NCBI GenBank assembly: GCA_025765615.1
Contig: JAIVFJ010000079.1
Span: 1 to 64,000, forward strand
Origin: Zopfochytrium polystomum
Taxonomy: Eukaryota; Chytridiomycota; Chytridiomycetes; Chytridiales; Chytridiaceae
Length of the DNA stretch: 64,000 nt
Reading direction: 5' to 3'
Under the pieces are notes generated by a model. That model was not told where the DNA came from, searched no databases, and saw only the letters and a list, made by a program, of their open reading frames with translations. Every line of letters starts with the position of its first letter. Position 1 is the first letter of the stretch. The position numbers and the translations under genes were made by a program. Below, piece by piece: positions 9,519 to 24,239 of the stretch.

Positions 9519-12221
9519 GACGACGACGGCTTGGGTTGTGTGGTTTCGCAAAGGGAATGAATGAATTTGATTGGGTTGTGGCTGATCGCTTTATTTAATA
9601 CCGGATTTGTTAGGGTGGCGCTCGCTGCCGTGCTGCTCGCTTTTTATACGGACCGAAGTGGCCCCAGCCTTAATTCGAAAAGAAGAGATACCCTTCAAAG
9701 TCGAAGAAGAAGAAGAACAAGAGGAAGGAGAAGTCGACGACGGAGGGAGGAGGACCGAGAGGGTGGGGCCCGAAAAAGGAACAAGCCGTGTGAGGTCGTT
9801 GCGTGGGGGCTGAAAGCGCAGAGAAGAAAGGGGGACAGCCATTAATATGATGCGAAAACCAAAGACTTTGGCGCCGCAGTTTCTTCCTCTAGGTGATTGA
9901 AAGCATTTCGTGGGGAAGGGAGGGGGGAATGATGCAAAGGACCTGCATCGGTAATCGATTGTTGTTTTTTTTCCGTGGGGTCGCGTCCCCACGAACGGGA
10001 CGAAGCAGAAGCGCTTCGTTGGGGGAGCATGTCTCGTTCCGCAGGTGTCGTCCACCGCTGCCCTTCCCATTATGGCTTGAGGCTTTCAACGTTGTCGGGA
10101 TGTTGCAAAAACGAACCGCTGGGTCGAGCAAACTTTGTTCATTCCGGGAATGTTGTGCACTATTTATTCAGGGTACACCCAGAGTTGAACAAAAAAGGCA
10201 CAAAAAAAAAAAAAACTCGGATATCCGAGATATGGCCTAGGTCGCTTGTGGGCGCTTTGAATTTGTGAACCTCTCCAGATTTCGAGAGAGCACCTTTGCT
10301 GAGTTCCCGCCTTTATTTAGGAGGTTTTTCTTTCTTTCTTTTCTTTCCCGGCAAATGCATGTCAAAATTCAAAGTTTGGGGCCGCGAAAACGATGCCTCG
10401 TTACGTCGGTGCTGAGCCGAAGACATTTCTCCTACAAAGTAACCACCCGCTAGTACGAGAGCGGGATGGTCGGTGGGTTCGAACTTCGGGTGGTTTGGCG
10501 GCCACTTCGAAGCGCCGACTTGCACCAGAAAATCGACCAAGAACAACGTTAAGGAAGGACATTGCTTTGCCGCCGCGCCCTATTCGAATAGACAGCACGC
10601 ATCGCGGGCAGCGCGGCAGCACAAAGATGGAGGGCTTTGCAGAGCATTTTCATTCATTCATTGGTACCACTGCTTTTTCTTCCTCCCATAGCATGGGCGT
10701 CCAACTCTCAAAAAATTGCCAGCGAAAGAAAAAAAAAAAAAAAGTTCACAGCATTTAGATGCACGAAAGATCTCCGACGCAAGACGAGAAGAAGAGACTC
10801 CCACGTAAGTACAATAGTAAGCCGTCTTTCAAGTGGGAAAGGTCTTCCGCACTTTTTTTTTTGGCCTGTTCCGCCGCCTTTGAAATTGAAACGGTAAATG
10901 AAATTGTTTCAAAGAGCGGCTTCCAAGCGAAAGTACAGCGGAACTGCGACAGTCGCGTCCGGTCCGCTCCACGGAACTGCGGTGGCCACCGGTGTACGTG
11001 GCCGGCGGCGCGCCTTAACGACTTCTTCGGTGTGGATCTGAAGTCCCTTTTCAGGGAATCCAACAGTAATCGCACTTCGATACCATCGCCCGGATTACCC
11101 AATTTACACTTGCTTGGCAGGACCGTCAAGAAACGTGTCTGCAGGTACTTGAGTTCCAAACGACCACATGATCTTCAACCCCGATGACGAGCTCCGCAAA
11201 CCAACGACCGATTTGATCGTTTCGTTTTCGCGATTGATGGAATGGAACGCCGTGAGAAATCCATGACGAAGACCGGCTTTGTTCAGAGCGCTTTTCCCGA
11301 ACTGGTTGCCTCCACTCGCACTGAAGGCTTCATCACACGCCTCAACAAGGATCGACCGGATCTCCCCATCGGGCATTCCCAGTGAGCTCCACAACTAGTT
11401 GAGCAGCAGCTTCCTGAGCAGCAACTACTTGACTAGCAGCTACTTGATGACAGTCTTACAGTCGGACACGAACGTGAAGATTCCCTCAACTATCATCTGC
11501 GTGATGTGCGAGTCGTAGACCGCCTCCTGGTATCACTCAAGATGCGTTTCCAATGAGCGACGAGTGTCACCAACCGGACTTCCAAATGCTGCAAGACCGT
11601 GGCTTCGCAGCGCCATTCCGCAACCATGAACGCGTCGCAAATGCGGTCGGTGTTGTCGCAGACCCATTCGGAAAATCAGCTCTCCGTATATTCGCCTTGG
11701 CGTGCGCGGATTGTGCTTTGGCTCCCCAACCCACTGTGTTAGCGCCCCGGGTTTCCTGCCGACCAAACAAGCGAGCGCTCACCTGTCCGGTCGGTGCAAA
11801 CAAGACGTCGCCTCGAATTTCTGTGATCGGGTGGGAGGGTTATTCATATTCGGAAAATGCAAACAATGAAAAGCACCAATGGACTCCCTCTGCTTTGCTC
11901 GAAGGGACAGACGAAGCGTGAGTTTCAAACAAAAATACGTTCATTTGTTGACTGTCCAGCACGCATTTTACCAAAAAAGGGAAATGATGTTTGACGGTAA
12001 TAAACAGCACAGGGTAATTAATTAGTCCTTCGTTCCAAGCAAGAAAGAACAGTTTTGAAAAACGGGGGTGAATAGATTTTTTTTTCGCAAAGGGACAAGC
12101 GATCGATCGATTGCTTTTTCTGTGTGATTTGACATTGGCCGTGGCTGGGCGGTTAATTTTGAAATTGACGAGGAGCAGGCGTTTTTTTTTATAAATTCGT
12201 TTTTCGCCCCGTTCGAAAAAA
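9519..12221. other. long gene-poor stretch with coding-like fragments
   Basis: No intact gene found. Poly-T/poly-A tracts occur at several places. Minus-strand frames between about 11803 and 11104 are protein-like in composition but are interrupted by stops and change frame; a 96-codon fragment (11394-11104) is the cleanest. This could be a decayed gene or transposon, family unknown. A TATAAAT sequence at 12190-12196 is close to the start of the next gene. Confidence 0.45.
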
Positions 12222-15129
12222 ATGTCTTCACCTTGGAAGATCAAGCTGCCGCCACAACTGTTTGGCCAGAAAAGCAACACCACCAGCGACAACAACGAAG
12301 ACTTTCACGAAGGAGGTGGTGCTGCTGACAACTACCACCACCACCACCACGACGACTACAACAACAACAACAACAGCAACCACCAACACTACTACTACTC
12401 GCAAGGATCGGCCGAGCAGCAGCCGCTGTCACCACCACCACCACCACAACCACTACCACCTCCGCGCGCCTCGTCGTCGTCGTGGAACAACAACAACAAC
12501 CACAATCCACAACTGCAACCGCAACAGCAACCGCAACAGCAACCGCAACTGCTCGCAACGCCCCTCATCGTCGTTCCGCGCACCTCCAGCCTGCAACAAC
12601 CCCACATCGCATCATCACCCCCACCCCCCCGCACATCCTCGTCGTTCTCCCCTCCCGATTCGCCACAACAACCTCCCCTGCGATCTCCGTCGCCCAGCCC
12701 GTACCCTGCCCCGCAGGTCCTGACGCCGCAGCCACAGCTTCAGCCCTCCCGCCGCTCCTGGTCCCCCGACTCGTCGGCGCACGGCAGCAGCAGATCGTCC
12801 CTCCCCTCGCCACCTCCGCCGACCCCGATCCACCCGCCGAACCAGACCGCCCCGGTCTTTCTCACAACCATGCAGCAGCAGCAACAGTTCCACCCGGCGA
12901 TCCCCGCCACCGCGGCCGCCCCCCTCACCGCCAACAATCCAAACAACCGCATGATCCACCACCACACGCCGACGCAGCCCTTCCTCGGGGCCGACCCGGC
13001 CGCCCTGCAGGTCGCCTCCCGCGACACGCTTTTTGCGCGCAACGGCTACCAGCTCAAGCCGTTCGACCTTGTGCTGTTCCTCGGCAGCGACCCCGTCGCA
13101 AAGTTTATCAAGAACGTGCAGCTGAACAAGGTCGTGCCGGACCTCGTGCGACGTGAGTAGTCGTAGTGGTAGTAGTGGGTAGTTTGGTGTGTCTGCTGCC
13201 GTCATGTCACGCAGGGATGGGGATGGACGGTTGGACTTGGCACGGAACCTGGTGGCTGTGTGCGACGGACTCCGTCAGCGCGTGTGCACTCATCACGTGA
13301 CTGTTTTCTGTCTTTTTGTCCCTGTCTCTGACGTCACTGCGCCCTTCATCTCTCAAACCAAGCCTTCCACAACCTATGGACCCACTCGGGCATGCTCATC
13401 GACAGCTCGGTCCTCCCTCTCCCCTTCCTCGTCCCGGGCAAGCTCTACATCTACGAGTCCGTCTTCTCCGGCACCGTCGTCGGCTACACCTACTCGCGCG
13501 TCCTGCCCCTCGACGACCACTACGACCCCAAGCGCGGCTTCCACCTCGGCCCGCAGATTCGCGACTTTGAGGCCGTCGTCGACGAAGGGGAGTCCGACGT
13601 CGGCATCTGCCCCCTCAACCCGCGCTCCAGGCAGATCATCGAGGACAAGCTGCGGAGGGAACCCAACTTTTTTTTGGACATGTACGTCAAGTACAAGGAT
13701 TACGGATGTGAGTTTTTTGACGTGTTTTGTGTCTGTGGAGCTCTTTCTTTCTGGTCACGGTGACTTCGCCCGTCGCTAACGTAAAAAAAAAGATCCCCTC
13801 ACAATCCTCCCGCAGCTTGCGGCGGCCTCGGACGGCCTCCACCGAGACATGACGCGGTTGTCAGAGACCTTTGCCGGGGCCTTTTCCTCCAAAAAGGAAA
13901 AGGACGCGGCGGCCAAGAAAAAGGAGACCATTTTCTGCTCCGAAATGGTCGCCGAAATCTACAAGTCGTTTGCGCTCCCGAGCTTCATCAACCTCAAGGC
14001 CAACGAGTTTACGCCGCTCGAGGTCGAGGTCGCCCCCGAGTTTGACGGCCTGGTGTTTTACGCAAAGGAGAACAAGGTCAAGCTGCTGGCGAACGGGTGC
14101 CACGTGCCAAAGGATCGAAAGTGAGCTCTCATTTTTCCCTCTTTCTTGTTTCCCTGTTTACCCTCCCCCCGCTTTGCTAACAAGAAAAAAAAAATGAATA
14201 ATCACAGAACAACGCACTTTCAAAATCTGGTCTCGACGCTTCTCCAGCTCCCCAACTGGGTCGACGTGCCGCCCGGCGGTGGGATTCCGCCCAACACCGA
14301 GCCCATCGGCACAGACCACAAGGGCCGCCTCGTCTACATTGCCCGCGTCCGCATCGGCACCTCCATCCAGAACGGCATGCTCCTCGGCGCCGCCCCCGAC
14401 GGCACCGACCTCTCGGACGAGGCCGCCGCCATAGCCGAAGAGGAAAGGTATGCAAACCAAAACGGCGGCGGCGCCGCGAACGCGTACCAGAAAATCGGCT
14501 CGGCGTTCAGAGGCGCCATGGCGTCGTTCGTGCCGTCTTCGTCGTCGGCAGCGGCGGCAGCACCGGCCGAGCAGGAGCAACAACAGCAGCCGCAGCAGCA
14601 AAAGGGCTTCCGCGCCGGCTCCGTCACCAACCTCTTTGGCGGCCTCGTCCGCGGCGGCGGCGGACCCTCCGCACCGGCAACCTCACAACCCGCAACCCCG
14701 CCACCGCCCCCAGCCGCAGCACCAGCCGTCGACCCCTCCTACCCGCGCATCCCCTACAACTCGCGCTCCCTCCCCATCAAATACGGCCACACCCTCCTCG
14801 CCTCCACCCGCGGCCTCCGCTTCGTCCCCTGCCTCCCCGGCGGCCGCATCCCGCCCAACCCGCTCCGCGCCGGCGTCGAAGAGGACCCCTCCCAGTTCCT
14901 CTACGTCGCGAGGGTCCTCCTCGAGCGCCAGAAGCTGGCCGGAATCAATATCGGGTGGACCCCGGTGCAGCTCGCCGAGGGCGCCGTCGTCGATTGGCAT
15001 AACCTGGGACAGGGGAGGACTGTGGCGGTCGGCAAGTGCGGGGAGCATTTGGGGGGCGCGTTGTTCGCTATTGGCGGGAGGGAGGTGGTGGTGAGGGATC
15101 ATTTTGATGTGTTGTGCTTTCAGACGTAA
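12222..15129 (+). CDS. permuted papain-like amidase (YiiX type) fused to DM9/DUF3421-like repeats
   Basis: Exons 12222-13152, 13363-13707, 13793-14120 and 14208-15129 join in phase to 841 residues. The first 270 residues are low complexity (His, Asn, Gln, Pro, Ser). A region resembling bacterial YiiX/YaeF permuted NlpC/P60-papain amidases follows: FDLVLFLGSD, a histidine in LWTHSGMLID (His318) and a cysteine in TIFCSEMVAEIY (Cys474). The cysteine after the histidine region is the permuted order. The C-terminal half carries two segments of DM9/DUF3421 style: GRLVYIARV with an IPYNSR ending, split by a Gln/Ala linker, and FLYVARV through ALFAIGGRE to FDVLC. No signal peptide, so probably intracellular. 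Substrate unknown; the family calls rest on motif resemblance. Confidence 0.7.
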
Positions 15130-16949
15130 GGGTGTGGGTGGGGGATAACCAAAGAGAGACTGCGTTCCGTTTTGCGGGGAGTGCTGCTTTCCTCGTTTAC
15201 TTTTTCGTTTTCTTTCTTTTTTTTTCCCTCCTCGCCCTTCGTTTTCCCCACCTTTCGCTCTGGTCTGCTTTTGCGAGGGCGGGCCAGCTCCAGCCCGTCT
15301 GGGGGCCTTTTTTGGATGGATCGGGCCTTTTGGTTTGGGCTTTTTCCGTCCTTGCTTGAACCGCTTCCCCCATAAAATGCCCATTTAAACTTCCCCACTA
15401 GTCCTTCGCCAATTTTTTTCGTTTCTTCTATGGGTAGAAACCACAGCCCCTCCCTCCCTCCATCCCCCACCAAACGTATTATTCACTCTCTCCTCTCTTT
15501 GATTCATTTTTTGTTTTTTTTTTACCGTTCCCCACGCAAGAACGAGAAAGAATGGAAAACGCCCCCCCGCCGACGGTGGGAAACCCAAGTAGTTACATCA
15601 AGGGGAGCCAAAAAAAAAAAAAAACCACCCCCTGAGGTGTTGTGATCCAGCTTGGCCCCTTTGGTTTGAGGGGCGGTTGTGTTGGTCGAGCCCCTTTTTC
15701 TTTTGTTTCTTAATGCTTTTTGGGGGTTTTGGATGGGGGTAGTCCCGTCGTCATACGTCACCCGCAGCAAAGGTAGCGTGGGGGGTGGGAAGGTTTTGGG
15801 CGGGTTGAAGAGACGGTTTTTTTTTTTATTTTCCCGTCCATGAACGAGCGTGCCTTTTGCTGCATTGGTTCGGGGTTGAACCGCTAAGCTGTCAATCAGC
15901 TTCTTTTTTTTTTTTTTTTTTTTTTCCTTCTTGTTTTGTGAGCCGGCACGGGCCCGTTACACGTGCAGATACACCGCGCACACACACGTACGGCGACTTT
16001 ACCCTTTTGTTTCTCATTTTTGGGTTTGTCCAAAGCGGCGGACCCGGGTTTGTGCTTAGGCGGAGGTCTCTCTCTCTCTCTCTCTCTCTCACTTTCGGTC
16101 TCTCTCTGCGACGGCTGGCGGATCATTCGAAATGCAGCTCAACAGCCGGCTACGGCCATGCAAGCCCAACCTGATTTTACCCCTATCCTTTTCTCTCTCT
16201 GTCTCTCTCTGTCTCTCCCTCTCTCTGGCTGTCTCTCTCTGTCTCTCGCGGTCTCACGGGAACGAGTTGCTTGCTTGCAAAACCTTCACAGTGAACGAAC
16301 GGCTTGGGGGAGGCGAGGTGAGTGTTACGCGCCGGAGTGGGGAAACGTCTGAAATCGAACCGGAATCGAAGTGCTTTTCCCCGCTTCTCTCGAATCGAAC
16401 GAAGATGATTGATTGGCTGGCGATGATCTCTTGCCGTTTTCGAGCTGATTGGGTCCCAAGCAACCAAACCCCTGCCCCCTGATTGGGAGGGAGCCGTATG
16501 ATCAATCTTCTTTCTTTTTTTTCTTCTTTTTTTTTTTCTTCTTTGGGGTTTGCAGTTTTTTCCAAGGAAACAAACCCCTGGAAAAGCCCTATGTCGCAGC
16601 TGAAACAACGAAGAAAAAAAAAATTTTTTTTTTCTTCTGTCTGTCTGTCTGCCTGTCAGCCTATTTGTGTGTCTGACTGTCTGTCTGTCTGTCTGTCTGT
16701 CTGTCACTCTTGATTGGTCCATCATGCATCATTCAACGTGAATCACGCGGCCGGGTCGTTGGTCTGTCTGCCGCCCTCTCTCGCCTGTTTGAGAGTGCCG
16801 AGCCGTGTGCAACGTGCGGCTCTCTTTCGTTTCTGTTCTCTCCTCTCGTCGTTTTTTCGTCATTTTTCTTTTCTTTTTTTCTTTTCTTTTTCTTCCCTCT
16901 CAATTCTTTTTCTCCTTCGCATTGAAACGAACAAAAACGCTCCTCGCTG
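15130..16949. other. gene-free, tract-rich intergenic region
   Basis: Contains poly-T/poly-C/poly-A runs (for example 15903-15925), CT repeats at about 16063-16090 and 16190-16250, and a CTGT repeat at 16636-16706. Probably 3' region of the previous gene and promoter of the next. No gene seen. Confidence 0.7.
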
Positions 16950-16956
16950 TATAAAA
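16950..16956 (+). promoter_or_regulatory. TATA box
   Basis: TATAAAA, 154 bp before the ATG of the repeat-protein gene, within a pyrimidine-rich leader typical of highly expressed fungal genes. Confidence 0.55.
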
Positions 16957-17109
16957 CCGGCCGCCCCCTCTTTCTCCCAGCACCCTCCAGCCAAGCGACC
17001 GCAGCAGCACCTCGTAGCCTACTCTACCTTCTACCTTCTACCAACCTTCGGGGACTCTCCATTACACTCACTCACACACACCCTCACCCACACAGACTAC
17101 AAAGAACAA

Positions 17110-17877
17110 ATGCTCGGCAGTGGACACCCCAAATCCCCCTCCCTCGGCGCAACTCCCGGCTCGCCCGCCCTTTCCGACATCCTCGGCGGCGGCGGCCCCA
17201 CCCCCTCCAGCCCCGTCTACCAGGTCCGCGGCGGCGGTCACCCCTCCCCGACCCTCGAGGCCGCCATCTCCAACAAGCGCGCCTCCATCCACGCCGCCGC
17301 CGCCGACACCCACCCCATCGACGTCCGCCACACCGGCCCCCGCATGGCCCACAACGCACAGCACGCCGCCACAGAGTCGGCCCTCCGCGCCGCCGCCGCG
17401 ACCGTCGAGTCGACCGAGATCCAACCCGCCACAGCCGGTCCGAGGCACCCGCCGGCGTACCCCGCTGGCCACCCAAAGTCGCCGACCCTCGGCGGCAGCG
17501 GAAGCCCGAAGCTGTCGTTTGCCCAGAAGAGCCCGACCATCCCGGGGTCCCCGTCGCTCGTGTACCAGGTCCGCGGGTCCGCGCACAGCCACCACCAGCC
17601 GTCGCCGTCGCTGCGTAGCCCCGGCCTCGGGGCGGGCAGTGGCGAGGTGGCCGAGATCGATGTGAGGGCGACCGGCGCGCGGATGGCGCACGGCGCGCAG
17701 CACGGGAAGGAGGAGGCCGCGAGACGAGCGGCGGCCGCCGGCGTTGCGACGACCGAGGTGGCGCCCGGGACCGGGCCGAGGCACCCGCCGGTCAAGCCTG
17801 CGGCGCAGCAGCAGCAGCAGCATGCGCACGAGTCGGCGCCGGCGCAGCATGGGCTTGGGTTGGGAGTGGATCTGTGA
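17110..17877 (+). CDS. two-unit tandem repeat protein of unknown function
   Basis: A 255-residue single-exon frame with strong G/C third-position bias. The start at 17110 was chosen because the upstream in-frame sequence looks like leader. The protein is an internal duplication. Each half has a GHPKSP(S/T)LG start, a proline/serine linker ending in VYQVRG, then IDVR.TG.RMAH.AQH, an Ala-rich helix and GPRHPP. There is no signal peptide, membrane segment or cysteine. The conserved IDVR..G.RMAH box suggests a short binding motif present twice. I recognise no family; it may be lineage-specific. A TATA box lies 154 bp upstream. Confidence 0.75.
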   Translation: MLGSGHPKSPSLGATPGSPALSDILGGGGPTPSSPVYQVRGGGHPSPTLEAAISNKRASIHAAAADTHPIDVRHTGPRMAHNAQHAATESALRAAAATVESTEIQPATAGPRHPPAYPAGHPKSPTLGGSGSPKLSFAQKSPTIPGSPSLVYQVRGSAHSHHQPSPSLRSPGLGAGSGEVAEIDVRATGARMAHGAQHGKEEAARRAAAAGVATTEVAPGTGPRHPPVKPAAQQQQQHAHESAPAQHGLGLGVDL

Positions 17878-19601
17878 AAGAAAGAACAGACCGGAAACCG
17901 GAAGCGGGAAAAAGAGCGATCCGAGTCCTCCGGATCGCATCGCAAGCCTCTTCTTTCTGTTTCGTCATTCGCTCGATCCCATCCATTCGTCTTGTTCGTT
18001 CCCTCTCGCCCACCTTGCCCCGACCGTACTCTCAACGCCTCTCTCTCTTTCAAGGACATGACCTGTTTTCACTCGAAACGCCTCAGCAGTCTACTACTCT
18101 CTCTTTCTCTCAGCCTCTCTGTCTCTCACTCTCTCTTTAACGAGTCGTATAACTTTTGAACGATATACCTTGCCTGTTCGTCTTCTTTTTCCTTTGCTTT
18201 GTTCCTTGCCTGCCGGCCACTCCGCCGCCCCTCGTTCGGTTGATTGATTGATCGAGACAGAGGAGCGCGGAAGTGGAGCGAGAGAGGTAGAGAGAGAGGA
18301 AGGGGTGAGGCAAGCCCTCCCCATTTCTTCTCTCTCTACCTCTCTCAAGCCTCAAACAGGAATATATTATCAAGTTCAAAAGAAGCTCGTTTTTACGATT
18401 TTATGTGTGGGTGTTGCGGGGTCGCAAAACGGCACTTGCATCCTGCTTGACAAGTGTGGGTCAGACATGTCACCAAAACAGTTCACCCGGCTCTGCTCGA
18501 AAGGTCCTCATTCGTTTTGTGACAAGAAGAGTGAGTCCATCCTCTCGCGGGAAATGCAGGACAAAAGGACGCGTATCGTTTTTCTCGTTATGGTACGAGG
18601 TCTTCCCTAATGTAGTTTGGGTTGGCTTCACCATCAATGAGAATTGTAATGAAGTTCTCGTTGAGGAAGCCACGGGTCCACGAGGGGAGCCCGTTTGTGG
18701 TTTTTCTTGAGTCTTGAGATGTGGTGGGAGCTTCCACGCAAGTGAGGTTCGTGGCAGCGTCGAAATTCGCCTTGTCATCCCCGCTGCAGAGGGGGGGTGG
18801 TGGTAGTCGTTGCGAACGAGGCTCCGGCCTAGGTCGGGAAGCCTGAGTGTTCAGGGACTGGACGTCTTGTTCGGCCAAGGCTTCATTGTTGCAGGGAGGT
18901 TTTTTTTTATTTTTATTTTTTTTTTAGGATCGGGTTGGTTTTGAGAACGGTAGAAAACGCGGGCACCAGACCTTTTCTCTTTTCTCACGACATTCTGCGC
19001 AGGTTTCCTAATGTCTTTTTGGTTTGGGAGCTGGGCGTCTCAAGTTTTCTTGGATTATGGTCTGTGCGAATGTTAACTTTGGGTTGCGGAGTTCTTGAGA
19101 GTGAAGGTCTTTTGTGCTCGATCCAAGTAGAAAGCGTCGTGGGTGGGTCGCGTCCGTCCCTTTTGTTCATTCCAGAGTACTTTTGTCAAGGTCCTCGGCC
19201 TGGCTTCTTGTTTTGAAGTCCTAACAACGTCGTTCTTGATAAGCGTCAAAGTTTCGGTAGCACTTCCGTCCGAGAAAGGTGTGCAAGGAACGCTGGATTC
19301 CGCATCAATCAAAAAAAAAGGGTGGGTTTGAACGAAAAATAGTGCAACCGGTCACCTAAGTCGCGGAAGTCACCCAAAAACTCTCCTCCTCCGTTCGCGA
19401 CGAATCCTTTTCGCAAAACTTCCTTCCACCAAATGCCCCCCTTCTCAATGCTTAAGAAAATGGGACGGCTCGGTGAGCGTACCAAAGATGAGAGCACTTG
19501 TGAAAGAAGGGAGGACAAACTATCTCCTTCGCACACTCACGCTCTGGAGTGTGCCATGCTCAATCAGAGAAATCGAAACAAGAGTGGGCGTAAGAACCCT
19601 T
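17878..19601. other. intergenic with possible decayed retroelement coding
   Basis: Mostly CT-rich non-coding DNA. On the minus strand at about 18878-18470 two adjacent frames, shifted relative to each other, read like a retroviral-type protease surroundings (ITILIDGEANPNYIRE, compare the LIDSGA.HN.I pattern) and a downstream strand-rich segment. A further minus frame lies at 19312-19073. No intact gene; a decayed pol fragment is a guess. Confidence 0.35.
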
Positions 19602-19671
19602 GCGTCAGCCGGGAATCGAACCCGGGGCCGCTGCGTGGGAGGCAGCGATTTTGCCACTAAACTACTAACGC
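19602..19671 (-). tRNA. tRNA-Gly (CCC)
   Basis: On the minus strand the 70-nt sequence folds as a tRNA: acceptor GCGTTAG pairs with CTGACGC, the anticodon stem GCTGC/GCAGC encloses CTCCCAC (anticodon CCC), and the T arm has CCGGG-TTCGATT-CCCGG. No intron. Confidence 0.93.
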
Positions 19672-19849
19672 TGCTGATGATCGTGGGATCAACAACTATT
19701 ATAAAGTAAACTAACAGCAGCAAAGCTTTCAACAGTAGACTGCGCCGTTGAAGGCGTTCACCGGTTTCTTTTGACTGGGACGTGCCACCAGAAGTCCGAC
19801 TGTGGAGCAGCTATTCTGCCGGAGATGAAGTTCTCTCAGAGAGGGAAAA

Positions 19850-19883
<34 letters not shown>

Positions 19884-20139
19884 GTTCCAGACAAACATCT
19901 CTTGTTTAATGACGTAAGAACGACAGGGCAGCCAGCATGGTTCAACATCATCGCGAAAATTAATCGTTGTCATAAAATTCATCCTCCACGACTGGGACCT
20001 CCTCACCGTCAAACCCGTCATCGCCAAATTCGCTCAGTCATATCATCGTCCACAAGCTCCTCGATGCGTGCGTGGCTTCATAACGAATGGGGTGGATCAA
20101 TCAAGACAAAAAATCCGGCTAGCGAGTTTCTAACACCTC
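19672..20139. other. intergenic with poly-A tract
   Basis: A 32-nt A run lies at 19851-19882. No gene seen. Confidence 0.6.
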
Positions 20140-20706
20140 TTACCGCCTCGTGGCCCTCTTCGCCTTGAACTGCATCCTCTTCTTCTTCCTCTCCCTGTTT
20201 TTCCCGCGCTCCTCTTGCGCCAGAGGCTTGCAGCCGCGGTCGACGAACCCGCCGGCCTCTTCGATCCGGCCGGCAGTGCACCGCGCACCTCCACCCGTCG
20301 TCGACCGCATCGTCATCAAGTTCACCCAACACATCCTCGGCAATCATCACCGCATTCATCCCCTTCACCTTGAACGGCCACAGCGACTGGTCTCGCGGCG
20401 GTACCTCGCGCCTGTTCGGGTCGACCGGGCACGACTTTTTCTTTTCCTTTGGCGGACGGCTTTTTCGGGAACGCCTCTGGGAAGCGCTTGTCGCCGCAGC
20501 TGGCCCAGCTCGACTGGACTCGCGGGCTTTGCGCTGGAGCTTCGGGGTGGGGGGTGTTGGCAGGGCGCGACGGGCGAGCGCGATGGCGCGTTGATGGGGG
20601 TGCCCGCTGTAAGGTGGTCCGTGTTGTGGGCCTTCGCGGTGGCGGTGGCGGCTGGGACGACGGCAAGGAGGCCGAAGCGGGCTGGTAGGAGGAGGTCAAG
20701 CTTCAT
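20140..20706 (-). CDS. probable small secreted basic protein, exon structure unresolved
   Basis: The ATG at 20706 opens a signal-peptide-like start (LLLPARFGLLAVVPAATATA). Downstream, protein-like segments lie in all three frames: SSWASCGDKRFPEAFPKK in one, KSCPVDPNRREVPPRDQ with LWPFKVKGMNAVMIAEDVLG in a second, and a lysine-rich end (ERGKNRERKKKRMQF to a stop at 20140) back in the first. Either short introns or indels separate them; I could not find junctions that satisfy phase throughout. No family recognised. The outer coordinates are the first ATG and the last stop. Confidence 0.35.
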
Positions 20707-21294
20707 TTCTGCTGTCTTCGGAGGGGGTGCTCGCTTTTTCTGGGGGTGTACGTCAGATTGAGAGGATGTGAATCGACTCGCAAGGTGTGGTGGGGGGAGG
20801 GCGGTAGCTTCTTCGCTGAGTTCGCTGTTTAGATTCGTAGGCAGGACCTTTTTCCCCTGCAGCTGACAGCCGCAAGCAGTCGTCTCTCGTCAGTCTGTCA
20901 GTACGTGCAGTCGGTTGATGGCCCACCCCAAGCACCACGCCCGCCACGAACAAGCTCCTGAGTGCTTTTTTCCTTCCCCGCGTCGCTCTGGACGCTTGCA
21001 TGAGTGGCGTCGAGGAGATCAGTTGCCTGACGTCCAGCTTTCCCCTCGTCTAGTGCAGTTCGTTTTAAATACGCCTGTCAGCAAACCAGTGGCGATGCGA
21101 CAACATGCAGATTCCCCGAAAAAAAGTTGGATGGATGCATATGAGCGAGTACTACTTTCAGAATTTACTATTTCAATCATGAAATGAAAACTTTCAAACA
21201 CAGTACGAGTCCAAGCCGTGACAACTGATTGCAAGATAAAGAAAAACGGTGCATAGAAAAAGAGCTTGTAACCACGCAAGTCCTCCCAACCTCC
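20707..21294. other. intergenic, no gene seen
   Basis: Lies between the preceding minus-strand gene and the sulfatase 3' end. Short frames without bias only. Confidence 0.6.
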
Positions 21295-24169
<2,875 letters not shown>

Positions 24170-24239
24170 GCGTCAGCCGGGAATCGAACCCAGGGCCGCT
24201 GCGTGGGAGGCAGCGATTTTGCCACTAAACTACTAACGC
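24170..24239 (-). tRNA. tRNA-Gly (CCC), second copy
   Basis: Differs from the copy at 19602-19671 by a single base in the T stem (a G-U pair replaces G-C); acceptor, anticodon CCC and T loop are unchanged. The flanks differ, so it is a separate gene and not part of a repeat. Confidence 0.92.
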
